DNA of 64,000 bases from Acrasis kona. Its lineage: Eukaryota > Heterolobosea > Eutetramitea > Acrasida > Acrasidae. Of the stretch, positions 1-10,950 are shown piece by piece; position 1 is the first letter of the stretch; each line of letters starts with the position of its first letter. The notes below the pieces were generated by a model. The model did no database searches, was not told the DNA's origin, and saw only the letters and a program-made list of their open reading frames with translations. The stretch lies in NCBI GenBank assembly GCA_026419775.2, contig JAOPGA020001738.1:1-64000 (forward strand), written 5' to 3'. The translations under genes were made by a program, and so were the position numbers.

Positions 1-20
1 ACAACAATAAAATAATCAGA

Positions 21-2036
21 ATGAACACGTTGATTGTATTGTCAGCACTCATATTATCATTTACCCAAGTGCTTTGTGTTAGTATTAAAGTCTCCGCACA
101 CAACGACTTTGCACAGAAGGTTCGAAGTGCGATGGACTTCTCAGTTGATCCATGCGAAGATTTCTATCAGTATGCTTGTGGAGGTTGGATGAAAAACACT
201 ACTATGACAGACGATAAGAGTATACTAGTAATGGCCGATGATGCAATTGTGGAAGCCAGCAAACAATTTTATAACAAACTATTCTCGGACACATCTAAAC
301 TAGATACCAAACTTGCTTCTTTCTGGACCTCATGTATGAACGAAGGAGAGATTGAAAGTAAACAACACCAACAGTTATTATATCATACTATTCAAGAAAT
401 AAACTCAATAGCTTCTTCGTTCCCCCAATCACTTTTCAAAGTGATGGGTAAATTACACCAGAGTCGTTACGATGTGTTATTTAACTTAGATGTCTCTGTG
501 GACTCTAAGATTCCCGAACAATATCTTGCACAACTTAGTCAAAGCGGGTTGCAATTACCTGATAAGAGTTATTATCAAGATACTGAGACCGTTGATCGCT
601 ACACCATACATATCAAAAATATGTTCGACTTGTATTCCTTGGATAACGCTCATGACAGGGCAGTAAGAGTGATTGCGTTTGAAAAACATTTGGCATCCAT
701 TACAATCGATAATGATGAGCTCCGTGACCCGATAAAGACTTTTAATAAAATGTCAGTAGAGGAGCTAAAAGTAAATACACCAAGTATCCATTGGGAAGAT
801 TACTTTGTTTCTGTTGGTATTAATATTAGTGAAGTAAATGTCATAACACCCAAATACTTCAAATCACTTGACAAAATATTTACAAACAAGACATTGACCC
901 CACAACATTATATTGACTACCTTCTATTCTCAGTAATACACTCTACGTCATCTTATATGAACAAAGTCGTTAATCAAGAAACTTTCGAGTTTTATGGAAA
1001 GTTTCTCAGTGGTGCAAAAGTGCAACTTGAGCGCAAGGTCGTATGCATAAAGTCCACTGACGAGAGTCTCGGCATGCTTCTCTCAAAGTACTTTGTTGAA
1101 GGAATGTTTCCTGGGAAGAGCAAACAACAAGTCTCCAATCTTGTGGAGAAGCTCTTAATTCAGTACAACAAGACTCTTTCAGAGGCTAAATGGATGGATG
1201 AAGCCACTCGAGAGAGGGCACTTAAAAAACTATCCCTATTCAGTGCAATGGTCGGACATCCCGACAAATGGCCCACTTATGACTCTTTGCAAGTAGATTC
1301 TCATGAATACTTTACAAACAAGATGCAGGCAAGATTATATCAATGGAAAAATACAGTAAATAAAATAAAGAACAAGAAAGTAGATCATGAAGAGTGGCAG
1401 ATGACTCCACAGACTATCAATGCATACTATGATCCAACACTCAACCAAATCGTATTTCCAGCTGGAATACTACAAACACCCTTCTTCTCTAGTGAACAAC
1501 CACTAGCCTACAACTACGGTGGTATAGGTTGTGCAATGGGCCATGAAATTTCTCATGGATTTGATGACCAAGGTAGACTCTACGATGGAACTGGAAAGAT
1601 GGAAGATTGGTGGACTCCAAAAGTAGCTTCCTTGTTCAAAGAAAAAGCAAAATGTTTATCAGACCAATATTCACAGTTCGAGCCTCTTCCAGGTGTGTTT
1701 TTGAATGGTAATTTGACTTTAGGAGAGAATATTGCTGATAATGCTGGAACAAAGAGCGCTTATTTTGCGTACCGAGAAGCGGCTGGAAGTGACGCTGATG
1801 CGAAATCTGTAGTTCCGGAACTAACCAATTCCCAATTGTTTTATGTGGCTTATGCTCATAGTTGGTGTGGAAAGGAACGTGACCAAGTTATAAAAATGAG
1901 AGTAAAGACGGATGTACACTCTCCTCGAAAATATCGAGTAATTGGCGTTTTGCAAAATGATCCTTATTTTTCGAAACTGTACTCCTGCGCTCCAAAGTCA
2001 TACATGAATCCCTCTAATAAATGTGTAGTCTTTTAA
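21..2036 (+). CDS. Secreted M13 family zinc metallopeptidase (neprilysin/ECE-like)
   Basis: Single-exon gene of 671 residues. Residues 1-20 are a hydrophobic signal peptide, so the enzyme is probably secreted or lumenal rather than a type II membrane protein like animal neprilysin. The peptidase_M13_N part covers roughly residues 40-430. The catalytic M13 domain follows: HEISH at 508-512 is the HExxH zinc site, and ENIAD at 569-573 gives the third zinc ligand E569, with the usual spacing. The C-terminus ends KCVVF, close to the family ending CxxW. The family cleaves oligopeptides on the amino side of hydrophobic residues. Length is slightly below the usual 700-750 because there is no cytosolic tail or TM anchor. 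The gene begins 20 bp into the window, so an upstream 5' exon cannot be excluded, although the signal peptide argues that the start is right. Confidence 0.95.
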   Translation: MNTLIVLSALILSFTQVLCVSIKVSAHNDFAQKVRSAMDFSVDPCEDFYQYACGGWMKNTTMTDDKSILVMADDAIVEASKQFYNKLFSDTSKLDTKLASFWTSCMNEGEIESKQHQQLLYHTIQEINSIASSFPQSLFKVMGKLHQSRYDVLFNLDVSVDSKIPEQYLAQLSQSGLQLPDKSYYQDTETVDRYTIHIKNMFDLYSLDNAHDRAVRVIAFEKHLASITIDNDELRDPIKTFNKMSVEELKVNTPSIHWEDYFVSVGINISEVNVITPKYFKSLDKIFTNKTLTPQHYIDYLLFSVIHSTSSYMNKVVNQETFEFYGKFLSGAKVQLERKVVCIKSTDESLGMLLSKYFVEGMFPGKSKQQVSNLVEKLLIQYNKTLSEAKWMDEATRERALKKLSLFSAMVGHPDKWPTYDSLQVDSHEYFTNKMQARLYQWKNTVNKIKNKKVDHEEWQMTPQTINAYYDPTLNQIVFPAGILQTPFFSSEQPLAYNYGGIGCAMGHEISHGFDDQGRLYDGTGKMEDWWTPKVASLFKEKAKCLSDQYSQFEPLPGVFLNGNLTLGENIADNAGTKSAYFAYREAAGSDADAKSVVPELTNSQLFYVAYAHSWCGKERDQVIKMRVKTDVHSPRKYRVIGVLQNDPYFSKLYSCAPKSYMNPSNKCVVF

Positions 2037-2674
2037 ATAATCTTATTTTGACTTGTATTCTGATCTTCCGAATCATTGAGAGCTCTTTTCATATCTTAAT
2101 GAATATTTTATCGTCGGTGTGCATTCTTTTGAGAAGTGGTTGACTCATTTACAATCGACTACGAAAACATGATTACTTATAAAGTTGATGTCAAGACCAA
2201 GAACAAGACGCAGAGAGACCTCGATCGTATAAATTCATCGAGGCGCTCAAGTAATTATCATAAATCACTAAACAATCTCAGAATCACCCCTACGAGCGTG
2301 GGAGAACTGGGATCACCAAGAGTGCAATAAAAGTAACTTTGATTGATCAAATTTCGTAGTTCGAGGAACAGCGGACTACAATTCTTGCGAATTTGTGTCG
2401 AAGGTTTAATTTAAAGTTGAATTGCCTGAAATTAGTCTTGGACATGCGACAGAAGATGAGTTCCATATATATTGGAAGGTATTCAAAATACCAAAGAGCT
2501 GAAGAATCAAATGAAGTGACGATTACCATCCACGGATTGCAAAATATAATGTACACAGCAAAAAAGAAGTTCTGTAATGATTTATTAATGAAATTTCAAC
2601 AAACGTTAGCTGGGCATATTTCCATGGAGCTATAGATGGCGCTGTTATTAGCGCCAACCAAAATGCCACTGTTG
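2037..2674. other. Intergenic stretch with no clear gene
   Basis: Between the M13 peptidase and a decayed coding patch. A few open frames of 60-80 codons occur on both strands, including 2393-2635 (+), but none starts convincingly or matches a family I know. I see no RNA gene here. Confidence 0.4.
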
Positions 2675-2739
2675 CATTATGAACTAAGGTGTTTCTGAGT
2701 GGAAAAAACTCAGCGCATCATGAACCAAGGTGTTTCTGA
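2675..2739 (+). repeat. Imperfect 24-bp direct repeat
   Basis: Two 24-bp copies, 2675-2698 and 2716-2739, differ at two positions and are separated by 17 bp. Both contain the core AAGGTGTTTCTGA. The second copy begins the reading frame described at 2720, so the pair looks like a local duplication of the start of that gene or remnant. Confidence 0.5.
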
Positions 2740-2967
2740 AGTAGCTGCTCAGATGATAGCAGCTCACAAGAAGAACAAAACAGAAAAATAGCATGAAATA
2801 TTACAAGAGCTAGGCATTAAACTTTGTCGGTCCTGACCTTGATCTATTAATTGACTTGTTCAAGTCTAGTGACACTGGGAAAGTAATTGGAATGATCAAG
2901 TTTATTATGAAAAGTAAATCTGAATTAATTAAGAATGCCAAATTTGATGAAGAGAAAAATCATTGAA
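2720..2967 (+). pseudogene. Decayed or unresolved small coding region
   Basis: A frame from the ATG at 2720 reads MNQGVSEVAAQMIAA and then runs into a TAG. About 45 codons in another frame, ending with the TGA at 2965-2967, read like real protein (they include DLDLLIDLFK and GMIKFIMKSK). The second block is preceded by CTAG, a possible splice acceptor, but no convincing donor joins the two in frame. Either this is a small gene with an unusual intron or, more likely, a remnant that has lost its frame. I do not recognise the family. Confidence 0.3.
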
Positions 2968-3318
2968 AGTAAGTTATTTAAGAGTAAATTTGTTTAACGT
3001 CTTCAAAGAAAAAGGTTTTATGTAAAATTTGGATTAATAAATTAAAAGCGTGTGTATTGAGGAGTCACGCTTTTGTTGGCTTTTGCAAAAATCTACGAGA
3101 TGCAATGGAAAGTGATGGGTACAGAGCTTAAAATTGTGTTTCTTCACCAATGGAAATGAAGAGTACATCATAGAGACTGACGCTGATGTAAGAGCTCTTG
3201 TTGTGAACGACAGAATCAGAAGAACAATGATATTTTGTAATTCAAACTTTAGAGAACCACAATAAAGACTTTTATTGATTGCAATTACATAATCAACTAG
3301 CATTTCCACATACTCTAT

Positions 3319-3404
3319 GCCGGAATGATTCGGACTGGGGTTCGAAATGGACTTCAAATCCATTGACCACAGTGTGGTAGCAGTTCAATTCTGCCTTTCT
3401 GGTG
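3319..3404 (+). tRNA. Selenocysteine tRNA, tRNA-Sec(UCA)
   Basis: An 86-nt gene that folds as a eukaryotic tRNA-Sec. The 9-nt acceptor strands (GCCGGAATG and CTTTCTGGT) pair with the same internal T.T mismatch that I recall for the human gene. The D stem has 6 bp (TTCGGA/TTCGAA) and the anticodon stem 6 bp (AATGGA/TCCATT) around loop CTTCAAA, giving anticodon TCA. A long variable arm (ACCAC-AGT-GTGGT) and a 4-bp T stem (GCAG-TTCAATT-CTGC) follow; G is the discriminator base. The 9+4 acceptor/T arrangement, 6-bp D stem and UCA anticodon together are diagnostic. This tRNA is charged with serine, converted to Sec via phosphoserine, and decodes UGA in selenoprotein mRNAs. It implies that the organism makes selenoproteins. 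Confidence 0.96.
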
Positions 3405-3413
3405 ATGCCTTAC

Positions 3414-3417
3414 TTTT
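3414..3417 (+). terminator. Pol III terminator of tRNA-Sec
   Basis: A TTTT run lies 10 bp after the tRNA-Sec discriminator base, as expected for RNA polymerase III termination. Confidence 0.65.
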
Positions 3418-3591
3418 AAAGCATACAACAAGATTCAAATCTTGTGTTATTACTGCCGATAATGTTGTAGATAGTTTGGTATCAAGGTTCAAATTTGATT
3501 TTGTAACACGCTTCTGATGTCGCCATCAAGATACTCATACAAGAGAGCAGAAACAGAAATGATCTAATTAAGTACAATTTATTACAGGTAA

Positions 3592-4377
<786 letters not shown>

Positions 4378-4452
4378 TTAAAAATTAGATCATTGTAACA
4401 GTTCCAAATAAATCAAAAATTAAGTAAAAAGGAATTTTTATTATTGTAAGAA

Positions 4453-7400
4453 TTATAAACCTGATTTCACTTCGTAAACAAAACGCAACACAAAAATAGT
4501 TCTACCGACCGGATCAACCATCTTACACTTGACTCTAGTTTTGCTCAACAACGACCTCTGTACCTTTCTCTCTGGCATACTTATGGAATAACGGTCGCCT
4601 CTTGGTTGTAAAGTGCTCACGTCGCTCACATATTGCTTTCTCTTGCTGGTGGTGTCGATCTTTTCGTAGAATTTGTAACCAATCAACGCCCTGTTGTTTA
4701 CAAAGAATCGAATCTCGACGTTGTACTCCCAATTCTTGCCCATTTGGATTGTAACGGGTTCCGTTCCGATGGGAATTGGCCTCTGTTGATTCTTGACGAA
4801 CACAAAGCTCTCTTCAAGGACCAAATGAGGTTGTTCGTAATGCACATGCACCGTGATTCTATTCGTGGGTGCAATGTACTCGAAACGAGTTTCTCTCGAC
4901 GCATGGTCCATTACAAAATTGACCTTTCTTTGTTCCTGTTGATTGTTCTTGTCAATTTCCGCACGGTACGCAAATTCATCACAAACGTTAATCTGTAAAG
5001 GTTTGCCGCCCAATTGTCTATTCTTGTTATTGACTGCTGCATAAATCTGTTCGATCAATTCTGTTTTCTTTTCGCACTCCAACAACATGTCCTTGATGAT
5101 TTGTTGAGCGGCGTTGTTGTCGTCGTCCTTGATGTGCAAACAAACAACGTTATCTTGTAGCGTGCTCACGCTCACTGCACGAATCAAGTGAATGGGAACC
5201 TTCTTTTCAATCTTGTAATCGCTCTTTGGATCGATTCGATACAAGTGAGCATCGGTGATTAACAACATGAGATCTTTGCCCTTTACTACTTGTTCGGTGA
5301 CTTTGTTGACCGTTAATTTGTGTAAATGCTCGTTCGTGCTGCTGCTGCAGTAATAGATGATTGCGTCCTTGTTCTTGTTCATGATCTTTGTTTTATTTCT
5401 GCTCGCGTCCGTTCCTGTACCGCTGTAATCACCAATGTGTTCTCTGCTTATGCTAGCTCTTCTTCTAGCTTTTCTTCCGTTGTAAATATCTACGGTTGAT
5501 CTTTGAGATAAGCGCAAATCAGCAGAATCTACCAAATCGTTATTGACTTTGATTAGAATACCAGTAAGCGTTCTGTGTAGAGTCGCTAATACTTCTTGGG
5601 TGTTATCTTCTTGAAACTCTACCGTCCTCGATTCATCCACGCTTACGTTCGTAAACGATGCCGTTCTTCTCTTGACGGTTAGGTCGTTATTGGTGTGAGT
5701 TACAGTGGATGCAGGAGTCACATTATCCGAGGAATCCATCGTGGTGTCGTCCTCTTGTTTGAACGTGATTTGTCCGAATGGATTTACCGAAATTGCATTT
5801 CCATTTGCATGCTCCATTTGTTTTTTCTTGGCTGCTGGACAATAATATAAACGATTTTCGACCACCAATTCCAAACCAATAATAACGCTAAGGTCATGTT
5901 CAGGTTTGACTCCTCCAGAGTCCATATCCGAATTGCGAATCATGTCGCGTCCTGCAAGAGCTTGACTATTCAACACTCTTTTTTGTTGTTCGATTATGAT
6001 TTTGATCAATTCGGTTTTGTCGAGTGGAGAATTGATTAGGTAATCGGAATGCGAATCCAAATTTAGAACCAAGAATCCATCTCTAAACGTAGAAACACCA
6101 ATGCTCATCACGCTGGTGAGCTCTATGGTGCGTTTGATTTTCATATCTGCGCTACATAAGTAAATGTTTTTTTCGGTGACGATTAATTTGCGCTCTCTGA
6201 TTCTCAAATTGTGATCGACCTTATCGACCGTCGCACTAAATAACACATTGCAATCATCGGATGGTAATTTCCTGATGAACGATTCGTGTTGGTTGAGTCG
6301 CAAGTAATCACCAGCGTACCACTTTAGTAAGCTGGCTCTTCTGCGGAGCTTTTCGCCGCGGTAAACGTCCATTACTCTGGATCGCATGGGAGTGGGAGTG
6401 CCGCTTTGTAGTAACAAATCAGATCTGTTGATTCTGACCAGAATGTCGGCACCTAATTCGGTACGTATCACTTGTGTTTCGGTACGTACTGCAGCTAATC
6501 CTTGATCGTGGTCCTCTGTTCCGCGATAATCGGGTGTTCCTACGGTTAATGCAGGAGTGACGGCGTCATGGAACGTCTTGATGGGCAACCTTCTTCTTGT
6601 TTCTATAAAGTGCAAGATTTTGGATCCGCTCACATTCTTGATTCGAACGTTAATTTCGTCGCTCACTCTGAATTTCAATTTGACCCTCTGCGATGTGATT
6701 TTGACCAAAATGGTCTTTAATGCAGATTCCAAGACAATGTCGAATTGAATCGCGTGGAAGATTACGAATCCATCCGGTAATGTGCTGAGCGATACGGATT
6801 GAATTTCGACGAATGGGATCGTCTTGAGAATCAAGTACCCGTGTTGATCCACAATGTAAAATGCACGATCGGTGATCAAAATCATGACGTCTCTTCTGTT
6901 CAAGCGATCGTCGCTCGTGCTGTATTGTCTCATCACTGCGCTAAAGTAAACTTTGAAATCACCATTTTCGTGATGTAATTGATCCATCAAATCCGAAAAT
7001 TGCATCCTCATGTAATCATGTTTTCCATTATCGGTATTCATTCTGCTCTGTTGATCGAAACTAGCTCTCCTTCTTAATTTCTGACCAGAGAATGGATCGG
7101 GCGAATCAGGAATGACGACCTGGACCATCTTTCCACGATTTGTTTTTGTGTACTTGATCATGGATATGGGAGTCAATTGATCGACGTTACCCTTGTACAC
7201 GACGGGTGCATTTAACATTTCTTGATGTTCCTGACGGAATCTCAATTTGTCCAAATCTTGATATACTTGATTTCTAGCTTCTTGTTCGATCCTGGCTAGT
7301 TCCAATTCTCGTTGAATTCGTTCTTGTTCCAATCGTTCTCTCTCCAATTGTTCCAATCGCTCTCTTTCGATTCTCTCTCGTTCCAATCGCTCCAATTCTC

Positions 7401-9964
7401 TCTGTAGTTCCAACTGGCGCTCTTCTTCTAATCTGATTAGTTCTTCTTGTCTTAATCTCTCTTCGAGCTCTAATCGGAGCAGACGCTCCTTTTCGAGGCG
7501 CTCTAATTCTAATCGACGCAATCTTTCGTTTTCGATTCTTTCTTGTTCTAATCTGACTTGTTCGTATTCGCGATACTTGTATCGACGATAAGCTGCTTGG
7601 ATTTTCTTGGCGACCATGTGTAGACGATTCTTGAGGATGGCATTAAGCACGACAATGTCATGAGATGATTTCAAAAAGATTTTGGAATGGCCGATTCCGT
7701 AATTGGTGATTCCGTTGGTTCTGCACGTGAGTTCGCATGCCCATCTTAATGCTTGTTGATCGGTGATCTGATGGAAATTGTAACGCAGCGGGAACATGTT
7801 ACAACTTTCTCCGAAACGTTCTAAAAAGTGACGTAGATCGAATGATGTGTAGAATCCATTTTGAATGGTTTTGATCAAATGTAATAAGCCCAAATAACGA
7901 ATTTGTTGGTTCAGGAGGGAATCGTCGACTTGCTGAGCGGCTTTGGATTGATTGGGTTTGATGCACATGATGTAATGTTGTTTTTGGTTGGTTAGTTTGT
8001 TCAACAAGTTTACAACGTCGGTTTGCAATTGATGTGCAATGGTGGTTTGGAGTTTGTTGTGGCTGACCGATGATTCAAGATCGAAAAGTTGATGGACCAA
8101 GTCGCTTTGACTCGACGTCATGAGTTGAATGTGATCGTTGATTAAAGTGTCTCTGTTCATGTCCAACCATCCTTTGGAATCATAAGTGACTTGTGATGTG
8201 TAATGGACCAAGTTGAATAATGTATTTCCGAAACGATGTTTTTTGAGTGCTTCGTATTTTGGTTGACCCAACATGGTGGCGTTCATGCGTTCGACGAGAC
8301 CTTGATCTTTTCCGTTTGGCATCAATGATTGTTCGTTCAAGAGGGAATAGATTCCGATTGGTTTCTATAAAAGATTAGTGAAAGGAATTAAAGGTACACT
8401 TACGCTCTCAATGACAGTCAAGCATTTATCGACGGCTTCAATCACTTGTGGCTCATCTTGTGGAGTGGCAGCATTTGGTGTTCCTGCGTTAGAGTTGGGG
8501 GTGCCAGAGTTGGGTGTGGCGGAATTTGGACTTTGGATCGTAGTCAACTCAACTCCTTGCTTGACGTATTCTTGTTGTTCCTGGATCAATGTGTTTTGGA
8601 CTGTCTGTTGGATCTTTTCGTTGACGTAATTAATGTTAAACTGCTCGAGACCATTGTCACTCTTCTTCTCACTAGTTTGCTCCTGTACTTCAAAACCAGA
8701 AATGTCCAAAACACCAATGCTGGTATGTTTTCCTGTTGATTGTTCCTCTACAACCAAGGCCTCATTAATGCGTCTAATCAACCACATGAACAATCTCTCG
8801 TAGATGGATTTTGCCAGTGCATCTCGGTTGGCTCTACAAGCCTCTACTGATTTATGGTAAACGTTCATCTTTTGTCCACGAACATGAATGGTGCGGAACA
8901 TTAATGCATCTTGAAGTTGATTGACGTTACTTAATTGCCAGCACTGAACAATAAGTTGTAGCAGAGGAGCACTGTTGGACTTGAATTTAGTGGACTTGTT
9001 CTCGCTTTCATTCTCAATGACTGTGGATGCGGTGTCGGTTGATGCACCGCTTTGTAACTCAAAGTCAATGTTACCCAAGTGAAGAATACCTGCAAGTAGA
9101 CGAATGATCTCGAACTGCTCAACGTCAGAAATTCCCACGTCAGTCATGCTTTGGAGGGTGACTCTATATAGTGATAGATCGTTAATGTTTGTCTCTACTC
9201 CATTTCCTTTTAGGTATTCGTAATCCTGAGGTGGTTTGTCGAGTCCAAGAGCCTTCTTGACATCATCCTCGCAGCCTGCAAGCAATTGATAAAAGATGTG
9301 GAAGTTACGTTCTCCTTTCTTTTGCTTCACGACTCTTGTCTTTTCTAATAGTTGTGTTGTGATTTGTGCACCAAGAATGATTCCAGAGTCGTCGAACATC
9401 ATCTCAGTGTACTTCCCAAAACGCGACGAGTTGTCATTTAGAGCGGTTACGGCATTACCAAATGCTTCAATAAGCGGATTACTCTTCAAAATTGTCTGCT
9501 TGATCTCCTCTGTTACTTTGCCGTAGGATTCACTTGCTTGTGTAACATACTCCATGACTTTCTTAGCGGATTCTGTTTTTCCAGCACCCGATTCTCCTGT
9601 GACAATGATGGACTGGGGCTGACCAGTTTCCTTCACTGTTTTGACAGCATTCTCTGCAACCGAATATAAATGGGGTGCAAGAGCATTTGGTGCATGATTT
9701 CCATAAAGTTTCTGAACGCTCTCTTCATATAAGTTTGTTTGCTGATATGGGTTCAACGCGATAACACTGCTTCCTGCATATGTCTATTGTTGTTAGATCG
9801 TTACAAAAGTAGTTTGTCATTACATAAAAATTCTTTTCAAAGTAACGTTTCTTCAGCAGCTCTGCTACTTTATCTAATGACGGCTTACGAATGAGTGCGA
9901 CGTCATCTATTTCGTCCACACTTCTACCGAATATACCGATGTCCTTGTCTTCTTCGGCCGACAT
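4453..9964 (-). CDS. Unconventional myosin heavy chain with three tandem TH1 domains
   Basis: Three exons (9824-9964, 8404-9783, 4453-8364) encode 1810 residues; the introns are 40 and 39 nt. The motor starts within about 15 residues of the N-terminus, as in class I myosins, with P-loop GESGAGKT at 110-117 and the relay motif DISGFE later in exon 2. An IQ motif near residue 760 should bind calmodulin or a light chain. A Glu/Arg-rich stretch (about 775-880) looks like a single alpha helix or lever extension. Three TH1 (myosin tail 1) domains follow at roughly 935-1105, 1180-1310 and 1470-1615, each opening with a basic (K/R)LRRRAS-type or KARRRAS motif. TH1 domains bind acidic phospholipids, so the protein probably links actin to membranes. 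The last 195 residues match nothing I know. Typical myosin-I has one TH1. Confidence 0.92.
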
Positions 9965-10165
9965 ATTGTTTATTTGTTAATTGACAGCTGTCACTTCACA
10001 AAACTCTAAGGCAACTTCAATTTTACCCGGTTTTGGACGATGAGGGTTATTAACGTTAAAAATTTTTACAAGATCGGAGATGACTTTGTAACCACGGTTG
10101 ACTCGCAAACTTTTACCAGGAGTGTGAACAGTGGTGTGGAGACGCACCACTAGTAACGAACCCAA

Positions 10166-10950
10166 ATAAATACAGTATCATTACAAGATAGAAATATTGA
10201 TAAGACCAACAAGATGATTTATATATACGTTTAGACAACGTCCACCATAGAGGATACCATCAACTACCACATTGTGTTACCGTGGTTACTTTGCTACAAA
10301 AATTGTTGTTTGAACATGGCATTTTAATCAGGGTGATTTCGTTTCTCATCACCGGAGCGAGCACGAGCATGATGGATCAATAACATCGTGCGCTTGATTG
10401 TGGACCAGTCACGGGACAAGCAGACAGTTCGTCCCCAACAACTTATTCAATATTAACTTCCTTATCTGATTTGAACTGACAAAAATCTTGCAAAATAATA
10501 GAAGGATTAGAAATAAGTTCATGACGACCTTCCTTGCAGGATGTTGTATAGAGGGTTAAGACCGAGTTGGACCAACAAGTGCAGGTTACGAGCCACAACC
10601 CGGTGAATCAGAGATTCGAGGAAAAACATCGTGTGAGTGAATTAAATGATTTATTTGTTAACGCTCAAACAAATATTGTACACTTTTAAAACTTGTTTGA
10701 ATCCAACATTGTTTATGTCTATTTTTGTGTCTTCACATTCTTTCATTTGATTTGTGCAAAATTATAAGCCGAGATTTGTTGAAAGTTGAATCGAAATGAA
10801 AATAACGAAAGTAGTGAAGATTTCGAAACAATCATTTCGCTTGGAGCCCTATCTGATCTGTTTTGTTTTGTGCATAATCACTACAACATTTTTGTAATAC
10901 TCCAAACAGGCTCATCTGGTAAAGATGGTGACAGTTGATGAAAAAAACCA
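10166..10950. other. Gene-poor stretch upstream of the myosin and the LRR gene
   Basis: This 785-bp region probably holds the promoters of the divergent myosin (-) and F-box/LRR (+) genes. A 36-codon frame on the minus strand (10519-10629, beginning MFFLESLIHR) has protein-like composition but stands alone. I see no tRNA or repeat. Confidence 0.4.

Noticed and set aside
3425-3505. tRNA T-arm look-alikes (motifs GATTCAAATC and GGTTCAAAT) after tRNA-Sec
   Set aside because: The stems do not pair with a 7-nt loop, and no acceptor or anticodon arms can be built around them.
9977-10165. 62-codon minus-strand frame just upstream of the myosin start
   Set aside because: It has no ATG start and no homology, and sits where the myosin promoter and 5' UTR should be.
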